41,587 bases of DNA from Bathymodiolus heckerae thiotrophic gill symbiont (lineage in GTDB: Bacteria; Pseudomonadota; Gammaproteobacteria; PS1; Pseudothioglobaceae), in the NCBI RefSeq assembly GCF_900180345.1, contig NZ_FXLV01000004.1, positions 1-41,587 on the forward strand, written 5' to 3'. The position numbers and the translations under genes are program-made. Positions 10,836 to 19,606 of the stretch are shown here, in pieces (the first letter of the stretch is position 1; each line of letters opens with the position of its first letter). The notes beneath the pieces are model-generated. The model made no database searches. It worked only from the letters and a program-made list of their open reading frames with translations, and had not been told where the DNA came from.

Positions 10836-10911
10836 TGGTGCCGAAGGCCGGGCTCGAACTGGCGACCTACTGATTACAAGTCAGTTGCACTACCAACTGT
10901 GCTACTTCGGC
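10836..10911 (-). tRNA. tRNA-Thr(TGT)
   Basis: A 76-nt cloverleaf with the 3' CCA encoded (10836-10838). The acceptor strands GCCGAAG and CTTCGGC pair fully. The anticodon stem-loop CTGACTTGTAATCAG presents TGT, reading ACA threonine codons. The T-arm contains GTTCGAGCC. It lies downstream of tRNA-Met in the same transcript. Confidence 0.95.
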
Positions 10912-10975
10912 ATAATGCGAGAATTATACAACCTTATTTTAAAAAATGAATACTTTTTTATCATAAGTTTAAATA

Positions 10976-11052
10976 TGGTGGTTATAGGTGGACTTGAACC
11001 ACCGACTCCAGCATTATGAATGCTGTGCTCTAACCAGCTGAGCTACATAACC
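10976..11052 (-). tRNA. tRNA-Met(CAT), elongator type
   Basis: A 77-nt cloverleaf with encoded CCA. Acceptor strands GGTTATG and TATAACC pair with one terminal G-U. The anticodon loop is CAT within CAGCATTCATAATGCTG. A paired position 1-72 and the lack of three G-C pairs in the anticodon stem exclude the initiator. A lysidine-modified tRNA-Ile2 also carries CAT, but GTAGCTCAGCTGGTTAGAGC is closer to elongator Met as I recall it. Confidence 0.9.
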
Positions 11053-11062
11053 GTAGGGCAGT

Positions 11063-11091
11063 ATTATCGGGACTTTTACTATAGAAGTCAA
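11063..11091 (-). promoter_or_regulatory. Promoter of the tRNA-Met/tRNA-Thr unit
   Basis: On the minus strand TTGACT (11086-11091) and GATAAT (11063-11068) are spaced by 17 bp. The stretch after the -10 (CTGCCC) is GC-rich, typical of stable-RNA promoters under stringent control. The tRNA starts about 10 nt downstream. Confidence 0.75.
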
Positions 11092-11127
11092 TAGATAATT
11101 ACAGTTTGGATGTTAAAATTAACACTT

Positions 11128-11742
11128 ATGGATATTCTTAAAATTGCACTAACGGGTGGCATTGCTTGCGGAAAGTCACAGATGGCTCAGGTTTTTGCTG
11201 AGTTAGGCGCTGATGTTGTTCGGCTTGATGATATTTCTAAACAAGTGACTACGCCTGGCTCAGATGGTCTTAGAGAACTGGTAGATGCCTTTGGTGAAAA
11301 AATTCTTAATCAAGATGATGAGCTTAATCGACAAGTGTTGCGAGCCATTTTATTAGAGAATGAAAGTAATAAAAATTGCATTGAAGTCATTTTGCATCCA
11401 AAAATATTGAAAACAATGCAAGAATGGCAAAAAAACTCAAAAAAACCCTTAAATATTGTAGAAATTCCACTACTTATAGAGAGAAACTTAGCTTATCTAT
11501 TTGATAGAGTCATTATTTTGACCTGCAATGAGGAAAAACAATTAAAAAGACTGAAAAATCGTGCAAATATTGACGAAAAACAAGCAAAAAAGATGATTTC
11601 TATGCAAACTAGTCACGAAAATAGGTTAAAAATTTCTGCAGAATTACCTTGTGACATTATTGAAAACAATGGCACACTTACTGATTTAAAAAAGCAAACT
11701 AAACAGTTATATCAAAAGCTCAATCAGTCTGTAGGTATTTGA
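11128..11742 (+). CDS. coaE: Dephospho-CoA kinase
   Basis: CoaE phosphorylates dephospho-CoA, the last step of coenzyme A synthesis. From the ATG at 11128 the protein is 204 residues, and the P-loop GGIACGKS at residues 10-17 sits where the family has it. An upstream in-frame ATG at 11110 would add six residues and is less likely. RLDDISKQVTTPG matches the acceptor-binding D-x-x-x-x-Q-V region, and VEIPLLIE and CDIIENNG are further family blocks. The usual GGIGSGKS is altered to Ala-Cys at two positions but keeps the key Gly-Lys-Ser. No clear ribosome site was seen. It is convergent with phoR. Confidence 0.93.
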   Translation: MDILKIALTGGIACGKSQMAQVFAELGADVVRLDDISKQVTTPGSDGLRELVDAFGEKILNQDDELNRQVLRAILLENESNKNCIEVILHPKILKTMQEWQKNSKKPLNIVEIPLLIERNLAYLFDRVIILTCNEEKQLKRLKNRANIDEKQAKKMISMQTSHENRLKISAELPCDIIENNGTLTDLKKQTKQLYQKLNQSVGI

Positions 11743-11780
11743 CAGGTTTGTCTACCATTAAATATTCGGCGAGAGTTTCA

Positions 11781-13049
11781 TCAGTTGTTGACTAAGAAAC
11801 AAACTTTAAATGTCGAGCCACTACCTACTTTGCTATCAATAGTTAATACTGCATTATGTCTCTGGGCAATGTGGCTAACAATGGCTAATCCTAAACCTGT
11901 GCCCCCTTGCTCTTTAGACCTACCTTTATCAGCCCGATAAAACCTTTCTGTTAAATGCACTAAATGCTTATTTGGAATTCCTTTGCCAAAATCTTGGACA
12001 CTAAAACATAACTTGTTACTACTGTTCGCATACCACCTGACAATGATTTTTGTCCCTTTTGGGGTGTAGAATATTGCATTTTGTATTAGGTTGGTGCATA
12101 AACTAATAATCTCTGTTTCAACACCAACCATTACCTCATCGGTATTAATCTCTACCATAACTGCTTGATTTAAATCTTGACACACATGATTGATAACCTT
12201 TTTCATATTTATGCTTGTGCTAATATCTTGAATATCATCGGTGCTTTCTAGGCGTGAAAGCGTTAATAAGTCTTCAATAATATTTTGCATTCGTTCAGTT
12301 TGTTCGTATGAAGCATTAATTGGACTGATCAATGCTTTTGGCAAGCTCTTATATTCTTTAATCATTTCCAGATAACCTGAGATTACCGTTAGTGGCGTAC
12401 GCAATTCATGCGATGCATTTGAAATGAAACTTTTACGCATTTCTAATGTTTTGTTTCTTTGCATTATATCGCGTGCGATTAACAACTTTGAGTCAGAGCT
12501 AATGGCAATAATTTTTAACAACAACTGTATGGATGAGTCTTTAGGGGACTCTATTTCAATCTCGCTACCGTCTTCATTAGAATTCAATAACTTGTACAAC
12601 TTAGGGGAGCGGATTAAATTGTTAATACGCTGCCCCCTATCACTTTTGACAATATTTAACAAAATACTAGATTTGCTATTACTCCAATCAACTTCATTGT
12701 TTTGATTAAGAACAATAGTGGCATAAGGAAACCCTTTTAAAATACTTTGTGAGCGTTTTAACAAAGCATTCATACGCCTTTTTCTATTACTACTTTTATT
12801 TTTGTCTTGTAGCACTTGGTAGTTAATCTTGTCCCATATTCCAGCACTATCTGGCACATTATTTTGGTTAGTTCCATTGGTTATCCAAATATAGAACTGG
12901 TGAAGTTTGTAATACATCCAAACAATATAGCCAAACAAACTTAATGCTATGCTTATTAGCCAAGCATCTGTTAGTAAGCCACTAACCAGTATTACAAATA
13001 TAACAATCGCTATGCGCCACTTTTCAATAGACAAAATAGAGGGCTTCAT
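11781..13049 (-). CDS. phoR: Phosphate regulon sensor histidine kinase PhoR
   Basis: A 422-residue membrane kinase that would phosphorylate PhoB when phosphate is scarce. Two closely spaced membrane segments lie within residues 12-48. A PAS-like region spans about 95-195, and the H-box SNASHELRTPLTVISGYLEM carries His214. The N-box NLIQNAIFYTPKG and the G-boxes DFGKGIP and GGTGLGLAIV complete the ATPase domain. There is no large periplasmic loop, as in other PhoR proteins. It overlaps phoB by 4 nt and ends the pst-pho series. Confidence 0.93.
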   Translation of the reverse strand: MKPSILSIEKWRIAIVIFVILVSGLLTDAWLISIALSLFGYIVWMYYKLHQFYIWITNGTNQNNVPDSAGIWDKINYQVLQDKNKSSNRKRRMNALLKRSQSILKGFPYATIVLNQNNEVDWSNSKSSILLNIVKSDRGQRINNLIRSPKLYKLLNSNEDGSEIEIESPKDSSIQLLLKIIAISSDSKLLIARDIMQRNKTLEMRKSFISNASHELRTPLTVISGYLEMIKEYKSLPKALISPINASYEQTERMQNIIEDLLTLSRLESTDDIQDISTSINMKKVINHVCQDLNQAVMVEINTDEVMVGVETEIISLCTNLIQNAIFYTPKGTKIIVRWYANSSNKLCFSVQDFGKGIPNKHLVHLTERFYRADKGRSKEQGGTGLGLAIVSHIAQRHNAVLTIDSKVGSGSTFKVCFLVNN

Positions 13050-13750
13050 AGCGTTATATTAGCACTAAATCGATAGCCCGTATTGCGTACAGTTTGGATG
13101 CACTTATCTGCCTCACAAGGTTTTAATATTTTTCTCAGTCTTAAAATATGGACATCAACAGTGCGTTCGTCTATAGCAACAAATCTTCCCCAAACCTCAT
13201 CAAGTAACTGAGGGCGATTAAACACCCTGTTTTTATTTTTCATCAAAAAGTGTAACAACCGAAACTCAGTGGATCCAATAGTAATAGCTTCGCCACCGAT
13301 GGTTAATAATTGTTGCACTGGATTAATAACAATGTTGTCAATAATTAACTCATCACTAGCAGTAAGCCCTTGTGACCTACGCAATAAAGAACGAATACGC
13401 GCATCTAACTCTTTTAACAATACTGGTTTAGTCATATAGTCATCGGCACCCATATCAAACCCTTCCACTTTATCTTCTTCACTAGATTTTGCTGTTAACA
13501 TCATAATTGGTAAATACTGAAAACCCTCAAACTTTCTGATTTTGCCAATCAGTTGAGTGCCATCAACATCTGGCAACATCCAATCAAGCAACACTAAATC
13601 TACATCATTATCACCCAATAGACTTATTGCTTGAGAACCTGTATTAGCCTTGAGTATGTTGTACTGTTTAGCTTGAAGAAATACACTCAGCATTTCTATT
13701 ATCGCCTTATCATCTTCAACAATTAAGATTGTAAACATAGCGTCATTCAT
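13046..13750 (-). CDS. phoB: Phosphate regulon response regulator PhoB
   Basis: A 234-residue OmpR/PhoB-type regulator. The receiver domain has the acidic patch EDD at 12-14, the phospho-acceptor Asp56 in VLLDWMLP, and a conserved Lys in YMTKPV. The winged-helix domain (about 135-230) ends with VDVHILRLRKIL and VRNTGYRF. An AGGAG 6 nt before the ATG at 13750 supports this start over the internal ATG four codons in. It should bind the Pho box upstream of pstS. Confidence 0.95.
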   Translation of the reverse strand: MNDAMFTILIVEDDKAIIEMLSVFLQAKQYNILKANTGSQAISLLGDNDVDLVLLDWMLPDVDGTQLIGKIRKFEGFQYLPIMMLTAKSSEEDKVEGFDMGADDYMTKPVLLKELDARIRSLLRRSQGLTASDELIIDNIVINPVQQLLTIGGEAITIGSTEFRLLHFLMKNKNRVFNRPQLLDEVWGRFVAIDERTVDVHILRLRKILKPCEADKCIQTVRNTGYRFSANITL

Positions 13751-13759
13751 ACGATTCTC

Positions 13760-14440
13760 CTACTCCAGTTCAATATGGCGAACATCTTTACCTTTAACCA
13801 AGTAAACCACATACTCACAAATATTCTGAGAATGGTCGCCAATTCTCTCTAAAGCTCTAGCACACCAAATAACATGTAACATAGTTTTAATATTACGGGA
13901 ATTTTCCATCATATGTGTGACCAATATTCTGGAAACCCGGTCAAACTCTTCATCGATTTGTCTATCAGTTTCAGCTATTCTAGCCGCCTGTTCTACATCC
14001 ATACGGGCAAATGCATCCAGTGCATCTCGTAAAATAGTAATTACCTTGTCACCCAATCTAGAAAGTTCTGCGTACATATTAACATCATCTTTCATAGAAG
14101 TTAATTTTTGTGTGTAACGACCAATTTTTTCTGCCTCATCGCCAATACGCTCAAGGTCTGTGATAACCTTAATAATTGCGATAATAAGTCTAAGGTCTCC
14201 TGCAGCAGGTTGCCTTTTAGCAATAAGTTGGGCACAACTTTCATCAATTTCAACTTCAATTTTATTAATTTTATAATCTGACTCTGCAACCTCTTTTGCT
14301 AACTCACTATTCTGCTCAATAAGTGCGCTAATGGACTTTTCTACTTGGTCCTCAACCAACCCACCCATCTTTAAAACTTTACTTTTAACGCTCTCTAACT
14401 CTTGGTTATACTGTCGTGAAATATGTTGTTGTGTTTCCAT
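13760..14440 (-). CDS. phoU: Phosphate signalling complex protein PhoU
   Basis: PhoU links the PstSCAB transporter to PhoR and keeps the kinase quiet when phosphate is plentiful. The 226-residue all-helical protein has the two expected repeats, each with a conserved E/D-x-x-x-D metal-binding helix: ITDLERIGDEAEKIGRY in the first and ARALERIGDHSQNICEYVVY in the second. It lies 17 nt after pstB and 9 nt before phoB. Confidence 0.96.
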   Translation of the reverse strand: METQQHISRQYNQELESVKSKVLKMGGLVEDQVEKSISALIEQNSELAKEVAESDYKINKIEVEIDESCAQLIAKRQPAAGDLRLIIAIIKVITDLERIGDEAEKIGRYTQKLTSMKDDVNMYAELSRLGDKVITILRDALDAFARMDVEQAARIAETDRQIDEEFDRVSRILVTHMMENSRNIKTMLHVIWCARALERIGDHSQNICEYVVYLVKGKDVRHIELE

Positions 14441-14457
14441 GAATAGTCTCCTAATTA

Positions 14458-15285
14458 TTATCCAAACCTACCAGTAATATAATTTTCAGTCAATTGATGT
14501 TCTGGGTTGGTAAATACAATATTTGTATCATTCACTTCAACCACATAACCTAAGTGAAAGTAAGCGGTTCTTTGTGATACTCTAGCCGCCTGTTGCATAG
14601 AGTGCGTGACTATTGCAATGGTGTATTTCTTACTTAAATCAATCATTAACTCTTCGATAACAGCAGTAGCAATTGGGTCAAGTGCAGAAGTTGGTTCATC
14701 CATCAAAATAACTTCTGGGTCAATAGCAATCGTTCTAGCAATACATAATCGTTGCTGTTGACCGCCAGAAAGACTAGTGCCTGGTTTATGCAATGAATCT
14801 TTAACCTCTTTAAAAAGACCTGCTCGAATTAAACTTTTTTCTACCAACTCATCAAGCTCAATCTTACTGCTTGCTAATCCATGTAATTTTGCCCCATAGG
14901 CAACATTGTCGTAAATAGATTTTGGAAATGGATTTGGCTTTTGAAAAACCATTCCGACCCGTGCGCGTAGCAAAACAGGGTCTTGTTGTTTCTGATAAAT
15001 GTCTTCATCATCTAGTCTAATATCGCCACTTATGTGGCAATCTTGAATAGTATCGTTCATACGATTAAGGCATCGTAGAAAGGTAGATTTTCCACACCCA
15101 GATGAGCCAATCATCGCAATAATTTGATTTTTCCCAATATCTATATTTGCATCAAATATGGCTTGTTTTTCACCATAAAAAACATCAACATTACGAGTGG
15201 AAAATTTTGCATCATTAATAAAAGGCTTACCAACAGTTTTATCAATTTCTATATCAAATTCTTCACGCTTTTCTATATTTATCAT
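14458..15285 (-). CDS. pstB: Phosphate ABC transporter ATP-binding protein PstB
   Basis: PstB drives high-affinity phosphate import. Of its 275 residues, Walker [10 protein letters not shown] is at 60-68, the signature LSGGQQQR follows near 172, and Walker B with D-loop reads [13 protein letters not shown]. The H-loop is in IVTHSMQQA. The ending YITGRFG is typical of PstB. It begins 9 nt after pstA and is followed by phoU. Confidence 0.97.
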   Translation of the reverse strand: MINIEKREEFDIEIDKTVGKPFINDAKFSTRNVDVFYGEKQAIFDANIDIGKNQIIAMIGSSGCGKSTFLRCLNRMNDTIQDCHISGDIRLDDEDIYQKQQDPVLLRARVGMVFQKPNPFPKSIYDNVAYGAKLHGLASSKIELDELVEKSLIRAGLFKEVKDSLHKPGTSLSGGQQQRLCIARTIAIDPEVILMDEPTSALDPIATAVIEELMIDLSKKYTIAIVTHSMQQAARVSQRTAYFHLGYVVEVNDTNIVFTNPEHQLTENYITGRFG

Positions 15286-15294
15286 AACTTTATT

Positions 15295-16575
15295 CTACCG
15301 TTTTTTTTCAAATTTTCTACGCATTATTACAGCTAACAGGTTCATTACGATTAAAAGCCCTAACAACACCATGATAGCCGCTGAAGTTCTCTCTGTAAAT
15401 GCGCGTTCTGGTGAATCAGACCATAAGTATATTTGCACTGGAAGCACCGTAGATGGGTCTGCAATACTTTGAGGTACATCTGCAATAAAGGCAACCATAC
15501 CAATCATTAACAGTGGTGCAGTTTCACCCAATGCTTGTGCCATGCCAATAATAGTACCTGTTAGTATACCCGGCATAGCAGCTGGAACAACATGATGAAA
15601 GGTGGTTTGTACGCGTGATGCACCCAAACCTAATGCCGCCTCACGGATAGATGGGGAGACAGCCTTTAATGCTGCCCTAGAGGTGATAATGATAGTAGGG
15701 AGAGTCATTAATGTTAATACCAAGCCCCCAATCAATGGAATTGACCTCGGAATCCCAAAAAAGCCAATAAACACTGCTAATCCCAACAATCCAAAAACAA
15801 TGGAAGGCACGGCAGCCAAATTATTAATATTAATCTCAATAATATCTACCCATCTATTATTTTTTGGTGCAAATTCTTCAAGATATATAGCCGCTGAAAC
15901 GCCAATTGGAAAAGACAAAAACATGGTTACCAGCATTGTCAAAAATGATCCAATCATTGCCCCTTTAATCCCCGCCTGTTCAGGCTCTCTAGAGTCTCCT
16001 TGAGTAAAGAAGTTGATATTAAATCGTTTTTCAAGGCGATTTTCAGCCAATAACTTATCAATCCAAGCCAGTTGGAAATTTTTAAGCCTACGATCTGATT
16101 CTGGCAAAGACCTATCAATGCCCCCTTTCATAAATACATCAACATCGTCTCTAGCTAAAAACCATAAAGATTGTTTAGTATCAATAACATCAGGATTATT
16201 AATAACAAAATCTCTAAGTTGGTATCTTGCACTTTTACTGATTAATTGTCTGAGCGCTTTTTTTTGTTTCCTGCCATTAACGCTGGGAAATAATGTTTTT
16301 AGTGACTGGTTAACAACTTTTCTATAATTAGCGCTAAATAACGCCTTCTCACTATATTTGCCATCTAAGTTTAACAATTTACTGTCTATATCAACATCAA
16401 TATTGATATAAGTTTGTTGAAAAGCTGGAAACCCTGTTGTTGAAATATTTATCAATAATGACAACAAAAATGCAATACTAATAGCAATAGCGCTTAACCC
16501 ATAAATTTGAAAACGCTTTTCCTTTGCATAGCGTTTGGCTAATTTATTTTTTATTTTTTTTGTATTACTAATCAT
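15295..16575 (-). CDS. pstA: Phosphate ABC transporter permease PstA
   Basis: A 426-residue inner-membrane permease. One membrane segment near residues 25-47 precedes a soluble insert of about 150 residues, the layout of the longer proteobacterial PstA (with a DUF3333-type N-terminal region). The core then holds several membrane spans. The cytoplasmic EAA-type loop reads REAALGLGASRVQTTFHHVV, which docks to PstB. The start overlaps the end of pstC by 8 nt. Confidence 0.94.
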   Translation of the reverse strand: MISNTKKIKNKLAKRYAKEKRFQIYGLSAIAISIAFLLSLLINISTTGFPAFQQTYINIDVDIDSKLLNLDGKYSEKALFSANYRKVVNQSLKTLFPSVNGRKQKKALRQLISKSARYQLRDFVINNPDVIDTKQSLWFLARDDVDVFMKGGIDRSLPESDRRLKNFQLAWIDKLLAENRLEKRFNINFFTQGDSREPEQAGIKGAMIGSFLTMLVTMFLSFPIGVSAAIYLEEFAPKNNRWVDIIEININNLAAVPSIVFGLLGLAVFIGFFGIPRSIPLIGGLVLTLMTLPTIIITSRAALKAVSPSIREAALGLGASRVQTTFHHVVPAAMPGILTGTIIGMAQALGETAPLLMIGMVAFIADVPQSIADPSTVLPVQIYLWSDSPERAFTERTSAAIMVLLGLLIVMNLLAVIMRRKFEKKR

Positions 16576-17944
16576 ATTGTTCGCGATATTTACGCACTAC
16601 ATATAATGAGATAATATTAAGCACCAATGTGGTTAAGAATAGCCCCAGTCCCAACGCAAATGCTGCGAGCGTTTTTGTACTGTCAAACTCTTGGTCGCCT
16701 GTTAATAAGGCCACCATTTGTACTGTAACTGTCGTCACTGCTTCTAAAGGATTGAATGTTAAATTTGCCGATAGTCCAGCCGCCATAACCACAATCATCG
16801 TCTCACCAATTGCACGAGAAGCCGCTAATAACACGCCACTAACAATACCAGGGAGTGCAGCAGGAATAATCACTTGTTTGATAGTTTCAGATTTAGTAGC
16901 ACCCATTGCATATGAACCATCGCGCATTGATTGTGGTACAGCAGAAATAACATCATCTGACAATGAAGACACAAACGGAATAATCATTACACCCATTACG
17001 ATGCCCGCTGCTAATGCGCTTTCAGATGACAAACTTAAACCAAGCGACTCGCCCAAATCACGAATAAAAGGGGCGACTGTTATCGCAGCGAAAAAACCAT
17101 AGACAACTGTTGGGATGCCAGCCAGAATTTCTAAAACTGGCTTGGCAAATAATCTAAATCTAGATGACGAATACTCTGACAAATATATAGCCGACATAAG
17201 CCCCAAAGGTACAGCAATCACTAAGGCAATAAATGAAATTAATAAAGTGCCAACAAATAAAGGCAAGGCACCAAAACTACCAGAGCCGCCCACTTGGTCT
17301 TCACGAATAGCCTCTTGGGGACTCCAGTGGGTGCCAAATAAAAAATCAAACACATTAACAGTTTTAAAGAAAATAATAGATTCAAATATCACTGAAAATA
17401 TAATACCAATAGTTGTCAAAACTGCAATTGAGGTGCAACCAATCATAGCCCAGCGTATCAACCTCTCAACCAAGTTGCGTGCTTTCATTTCTGGTTTAAC
17501 AAAAGCTAATGCGACAAACATACCTATAAACGCTAAAATGAAAACCACAGTCGACTTAACCCAATTGCTAAATTCAATTAACTCGTTGTAGTAAAGAGCT
17601 GCATGGCGTTTAACATCATCGCCTATAGCTACATTTGAGTAAGATAAATTAATAATTTCATTAATAAACAACTCAACTTCATCTGCTGATAATTGCTGTA
17701 ACTGTGCTGGTAACTGTGCAACAATCGCAGCGTTAATAACAGATGACTCTAAAACAGACCAAAATAATAAAATTAATAATGCAGGAGCACCGCTCCAAAA
17801 TGCGATCAAATAGCCATAGTGTTGTGGCAATGAATGCAGGCGCTGATTACTCTTATCAGATAAGCTGATTGAACGCTTCCTTCCAGTGTAATACCCTAGA
17901 AGTAGCAACGCCATCAGTGCAGTAAGTATGGCTCCAAAGGTCAT
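16568..17944 (-). CDS. pstC: Phosphate ABC transporter permease PstC
   Basis: A 458-residue permease that pairs with PstA. It has an N-terminal span (residues 3-20), a second at 47-64, a soluble insert, a third at about 130-150, then the transporter core starting near residue 210. The EAA loop is RDGSYAMGATKSETIKQVII and the nearby block is ASRAIGETMIVVMAAG. The space between it and pstS is about 490 bp, unusually wide for a pst operon, and holds a pstS relic and two MITEs. Confidence 0.94.
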   Translation of the reverse strand: MTFGAILTALMALLLLGYYTGRKRSISLSDKSNQRLHSLPQHYGYLIAFWSGAPALLILLFWSVLESSVINAAIVAQLPAQLQQLSADEVELFINEIINLSYSNVAIGDDVKRHAALYYNELIEFSNWVKSTVVFILAFIGMFVALAFVKPEMKARNLVERLIRWAMIGCTSIAVLTTIGIIFSVIFESIIFFKTVNVFDFLFGTHWSPQEAIREDQVGGSGSFGALPLFVGTLLISFIALVIAVPLGLMSAIYLSEYSSSRFRLFAKPVLEILAGIPTVVYGFFAAITVAPFIRDLGESLGLSLSSESALAAGIVMGVMIIPFVSSLSDDVISAVPQSMRDGSYAMGATKSETIKQVIIPAALPGIVSGVLLAASRAIGETMIVVMAAGLSANLTFNPLEAVTTVTVQMVALLTGDQEFDSTKTLAAFALGLGLFLTTLVLNIISLYVVRKYREQYD

Positions 17945-18003
17945 GTTAATTCCTTAAATATAAAACTCATCATACGCATACAGTTAGTTAATTTTACCCA
18001 TTG

Positions 18004-18054
18004 ATAATACATTAAAGTTTTCCCTAAATTTTTCAATGATGAGATTGTCATTTT
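18004..18054 (-). pseudogene. Eroded fragment of a second pstS copy
   Basis: These 51 bases align without gaps to 18748-18798 inside the intact pstS, with 40 matches by my count. In the matching frame the relic reads NDNLIIEKFRENFNVL against NDNLIVEKLKTNPNAL of PstS, 10 of 16 identical. The similarity stops about 10 bp before the edge of the left MITE and fades into stop codons towards pstC. This is best read as the remnant of a tandem pstS duplicate. The piece is short, so chance cannot be wholly excluded. Confidence 0.7.
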
Positions 18055-18063
18055 TATTAAATA

Positions 18064-18225
18064 AAGACCTTTGCATAAATATGAATGATTAACAGAATTC
18101 AATTTTTGCGAACTTGGTATTTTTTTTAAACTCTGTCCTAGCAAGGCTAAGGCTGGGTTTAAAAAAATTACCAAGTTGGTAAAAAGTGGATTTTTGATGA
18201 TTATTCATATTTATGCAAAGGTCTC
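18064..18225. mobile_element. Foldback MITE, copy A
   Basis: A 162-bp element bounded by AAGACCTTTGCATAAATATG on the left and the reverse complement CATATTTATGCAAAGGTCTC on the right, matching except for the outermost left base. The inner halves also pair (ACTTGGTA with TACCAAGT, TTTAAAC with GTTTAAA), so the whole unit is a long hairpin. The centre is CTGTCCTAGCAAGGCTAAGG. It encodes nothing evident. The termini equal those of the transposase relic near 32280, which suggests mobilisation in trans by an IS5-type transposase. The flanking 3-bp sites are not identical. Confidence 0.85.
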
Positions 18226-18237
18226 AAATAATATAAT

Positions 18238-18380
18238 GAGACCTTTGCATAAATAGGGATGATTAGCAAAATTCAATTTTTGCCAGATTGGTGATTTTAT
18301 TAAACCTTGTCCTAGCAGGGCTGAGGCTGGGTTTAAAAAATCGCCAAGCGGGTGAAAAATAATCATCAAATATGCCTATA
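18238..18380. mobile_element. Foldback MITE, copy B (right end decayed)
   Basis: It starts with a perfect GAGACCTTTGCATAA at 18238 and follows copy A closely through ATGATTA, AATTCAATTTTTG, CTTGTCCTAGCAGGGCTGAG and GGCTGGGTTTAAAAAA. The right terminal repeat is degenerate and merges with the pstS terminator near 18380. Only 12 bp separate it from copy A, so the two form a direct tandem pair. It is the older-looking copy. Confidence 0.8.
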
Positions 18381-18412
18381 AAAAAGGCTAAAACGAATTT
18401 GTTTTAGCCTTT
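18380..18412 (-). terminator. Terminator after pstS
   Basis: AAAGGCTAAAAC (18383-18394) and GTTTTAGCCTTT (18401-18412) form a 12-bp stem with a 6-nt loop. On the minus strand it is followed by a T-run. It lies 25 nt after the pstS stop and would attenuate pstS transcripts before pstC, a common way to make much more PstS than permease. Confidence 0.85.
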
Positions 18413-18436
18413 ATAAATCGTAACCAACTTAATTGC

Positions 18437-19537
18437 CTACATCTTAAGTGGTACTAGATTATTGGCCGAATAGCTCATATTTTGACGCTCATTATCAGAT
18501 AGTGGGATTAACCCCTTATCAGTCAAATACCCATCCTCGCCCCAAGCATCTTCACTGGTAAATTCAGCAATGAATTCCTTAATACCAGGTACCTTCCCAA
18601 CATGGCTCTTCTTAACATAGAAATACAAAGGTCTTGAAATCGGATACGAGCCATTAGCAATTGCTTCAAAATCAATCTTAACACCATCAATAATAGCACC
18701 CTGAACTACATCGCTATTCTGGTCTAAAAAGCTATACCCAAAAACGCCTAATGCATTAGGGTTTGTCTTTAATTTTTCAACGATAAGATTGTCGTTTTCT
18801 CCTGCTTCAATATAGGCGCCATCTTCACGAATTGAATGGCAAATATTTTTATATTTTCTCTTTAACTGAGAAGCAAGGGACTTGTTTCCAGCTTTTTTAG
18901 CAATTTTTGAATCTTTTTTAATTTGTTTAATCCAGCTATAGGTAAAACATCCTCCTTGTAGTGCTAATTCTACAAATGCATCACGTGTTCCAGATGTTGG
19001 TGGTGGCCCTAATACTTCAATCTTTGTATTAGGTAACTTTGCGTTAATATCACTCCACTTTGTATATGGGTTATCAACTAACTCGCCTGTTTTTAGACTT
19101 GGGGTTTGCTTAGCCAATGCTAGAAATAATTCTCTACGAGTCAAATTAAAAACTGGGCTTTTCTTAGAATTAGCAACAGCAATACCATCAAATCCAATCT
19201 TAACCTCAACAATCTCTTTCACGCCATTTTTCTGACATTTTTTATACTCACTGCTTTTAATTCTACGAGAAGAATTGGTAATATCTGGCGTAGCGATACC
19301 ATTCCCAGCGCAAAACAACTTCATACCGCCACCAGAGCCAGTAGATTCAATCTTTGGTGTTTTAGAACCCGTATTTTTCCCATAAGTTTCAGCAACTACT
19401 GTTGCAAAAGGGTAAACCGTTGACGAACCAACTATATCAATGTGACCTCTAGAAACTAATGCACCATAAGAGGAAACAGACAGTACCACAATAGCTGCAG
19501 AAGTAAGTTTTGTTGCTAATTTATAATTATTTATCAT
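18437..19537 (-). CDS. pstS: Phosphate ABC transporter substrate-binding protein PstS
   Basis: The periplasmic phosphate-binding protein, 366 residues with an N-terminal signal peptide (hydrophobic stretch at about 11-26). Phosphate-binding motifs include VGSSTVYPFA, ESTGSGGGMKLFC and PPTSGTRDAFVEL. It carries more cysteines than most PstS proteins, which may form disulfides. It is the first gene of the pst-pho series and is directly preceded by a Pho box promoter. Confidence 0.96.
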   Translation of the reverse strand: MINNYKLATKLTSAAIVVLSVSSYGALVSRGHIDIVGSSTVYPFATVVAETYGKNTGSKTPKIESTGSGGGMKLFCAGNGIATPDITNSSRRIKSSEYKKCQKNGVKEIVEVKIGFDGIAVANSKKSPVFNLTRRELFLALAKQTPSLKTGELVDNPYTKWSDINAKLPNTKIEVLGPPPTSGTRDAFVELALQGGCFTYSWIKQIKKDSKIAKKAGNKSLASQLKRKYKNICHSIREDGAYIEAGENDNLIVEKLKTNPNALGVFGYSFLDQNSDVVQGAIIDGVKIDFEAIANGSYPISRPLYFYVKKSHVGKVPGIKEFIAEFTSEDAWGEDGYLTDKGLIPLSDNERQNMSYSANNLVPLKM

Positions 19538-19572
19538 ATGTTTTTCTCCGTTTTTTATTAAATTATGGGTGA

Positions 19573-19606
19573 ATTATAATAATTGAATATGACAGGATTA
19601 TGACAA
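19573..19606 (-). promoter_or_regulatory. Pho box and -10 element of the pstS promoter
   Basis: On the minus strand TTGTCATAATCCTGTCAT (19606-19589) matches the 18-bp PhoB consensus of two CTGTCAT half-sites at about 16 of 18 positions. TATAAT (19578-19573) lies exactly 10 nt downstream, the standard layout in which the Pho box replaces the -35. The pstS ATG is 35 nt further on. This predicts PhoB activation under phosphate limitation. Confidence 0.9.

Noticed and set aside
10976-11052. tRNA-Ile2 (lysidine type) reading of the CAT tRNA
   Set aside because: Body sequence looks closer to elongator Met, though modification status cannot be seen from DNA.
17941-18174. 77-residue minus-strand ORF across the pstC leader and MITE A
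   Set aside because: It runs out of frame with the pstS relic and through the MITE, has no ribosome site, and its sequence looks like translated non-coding DNA.
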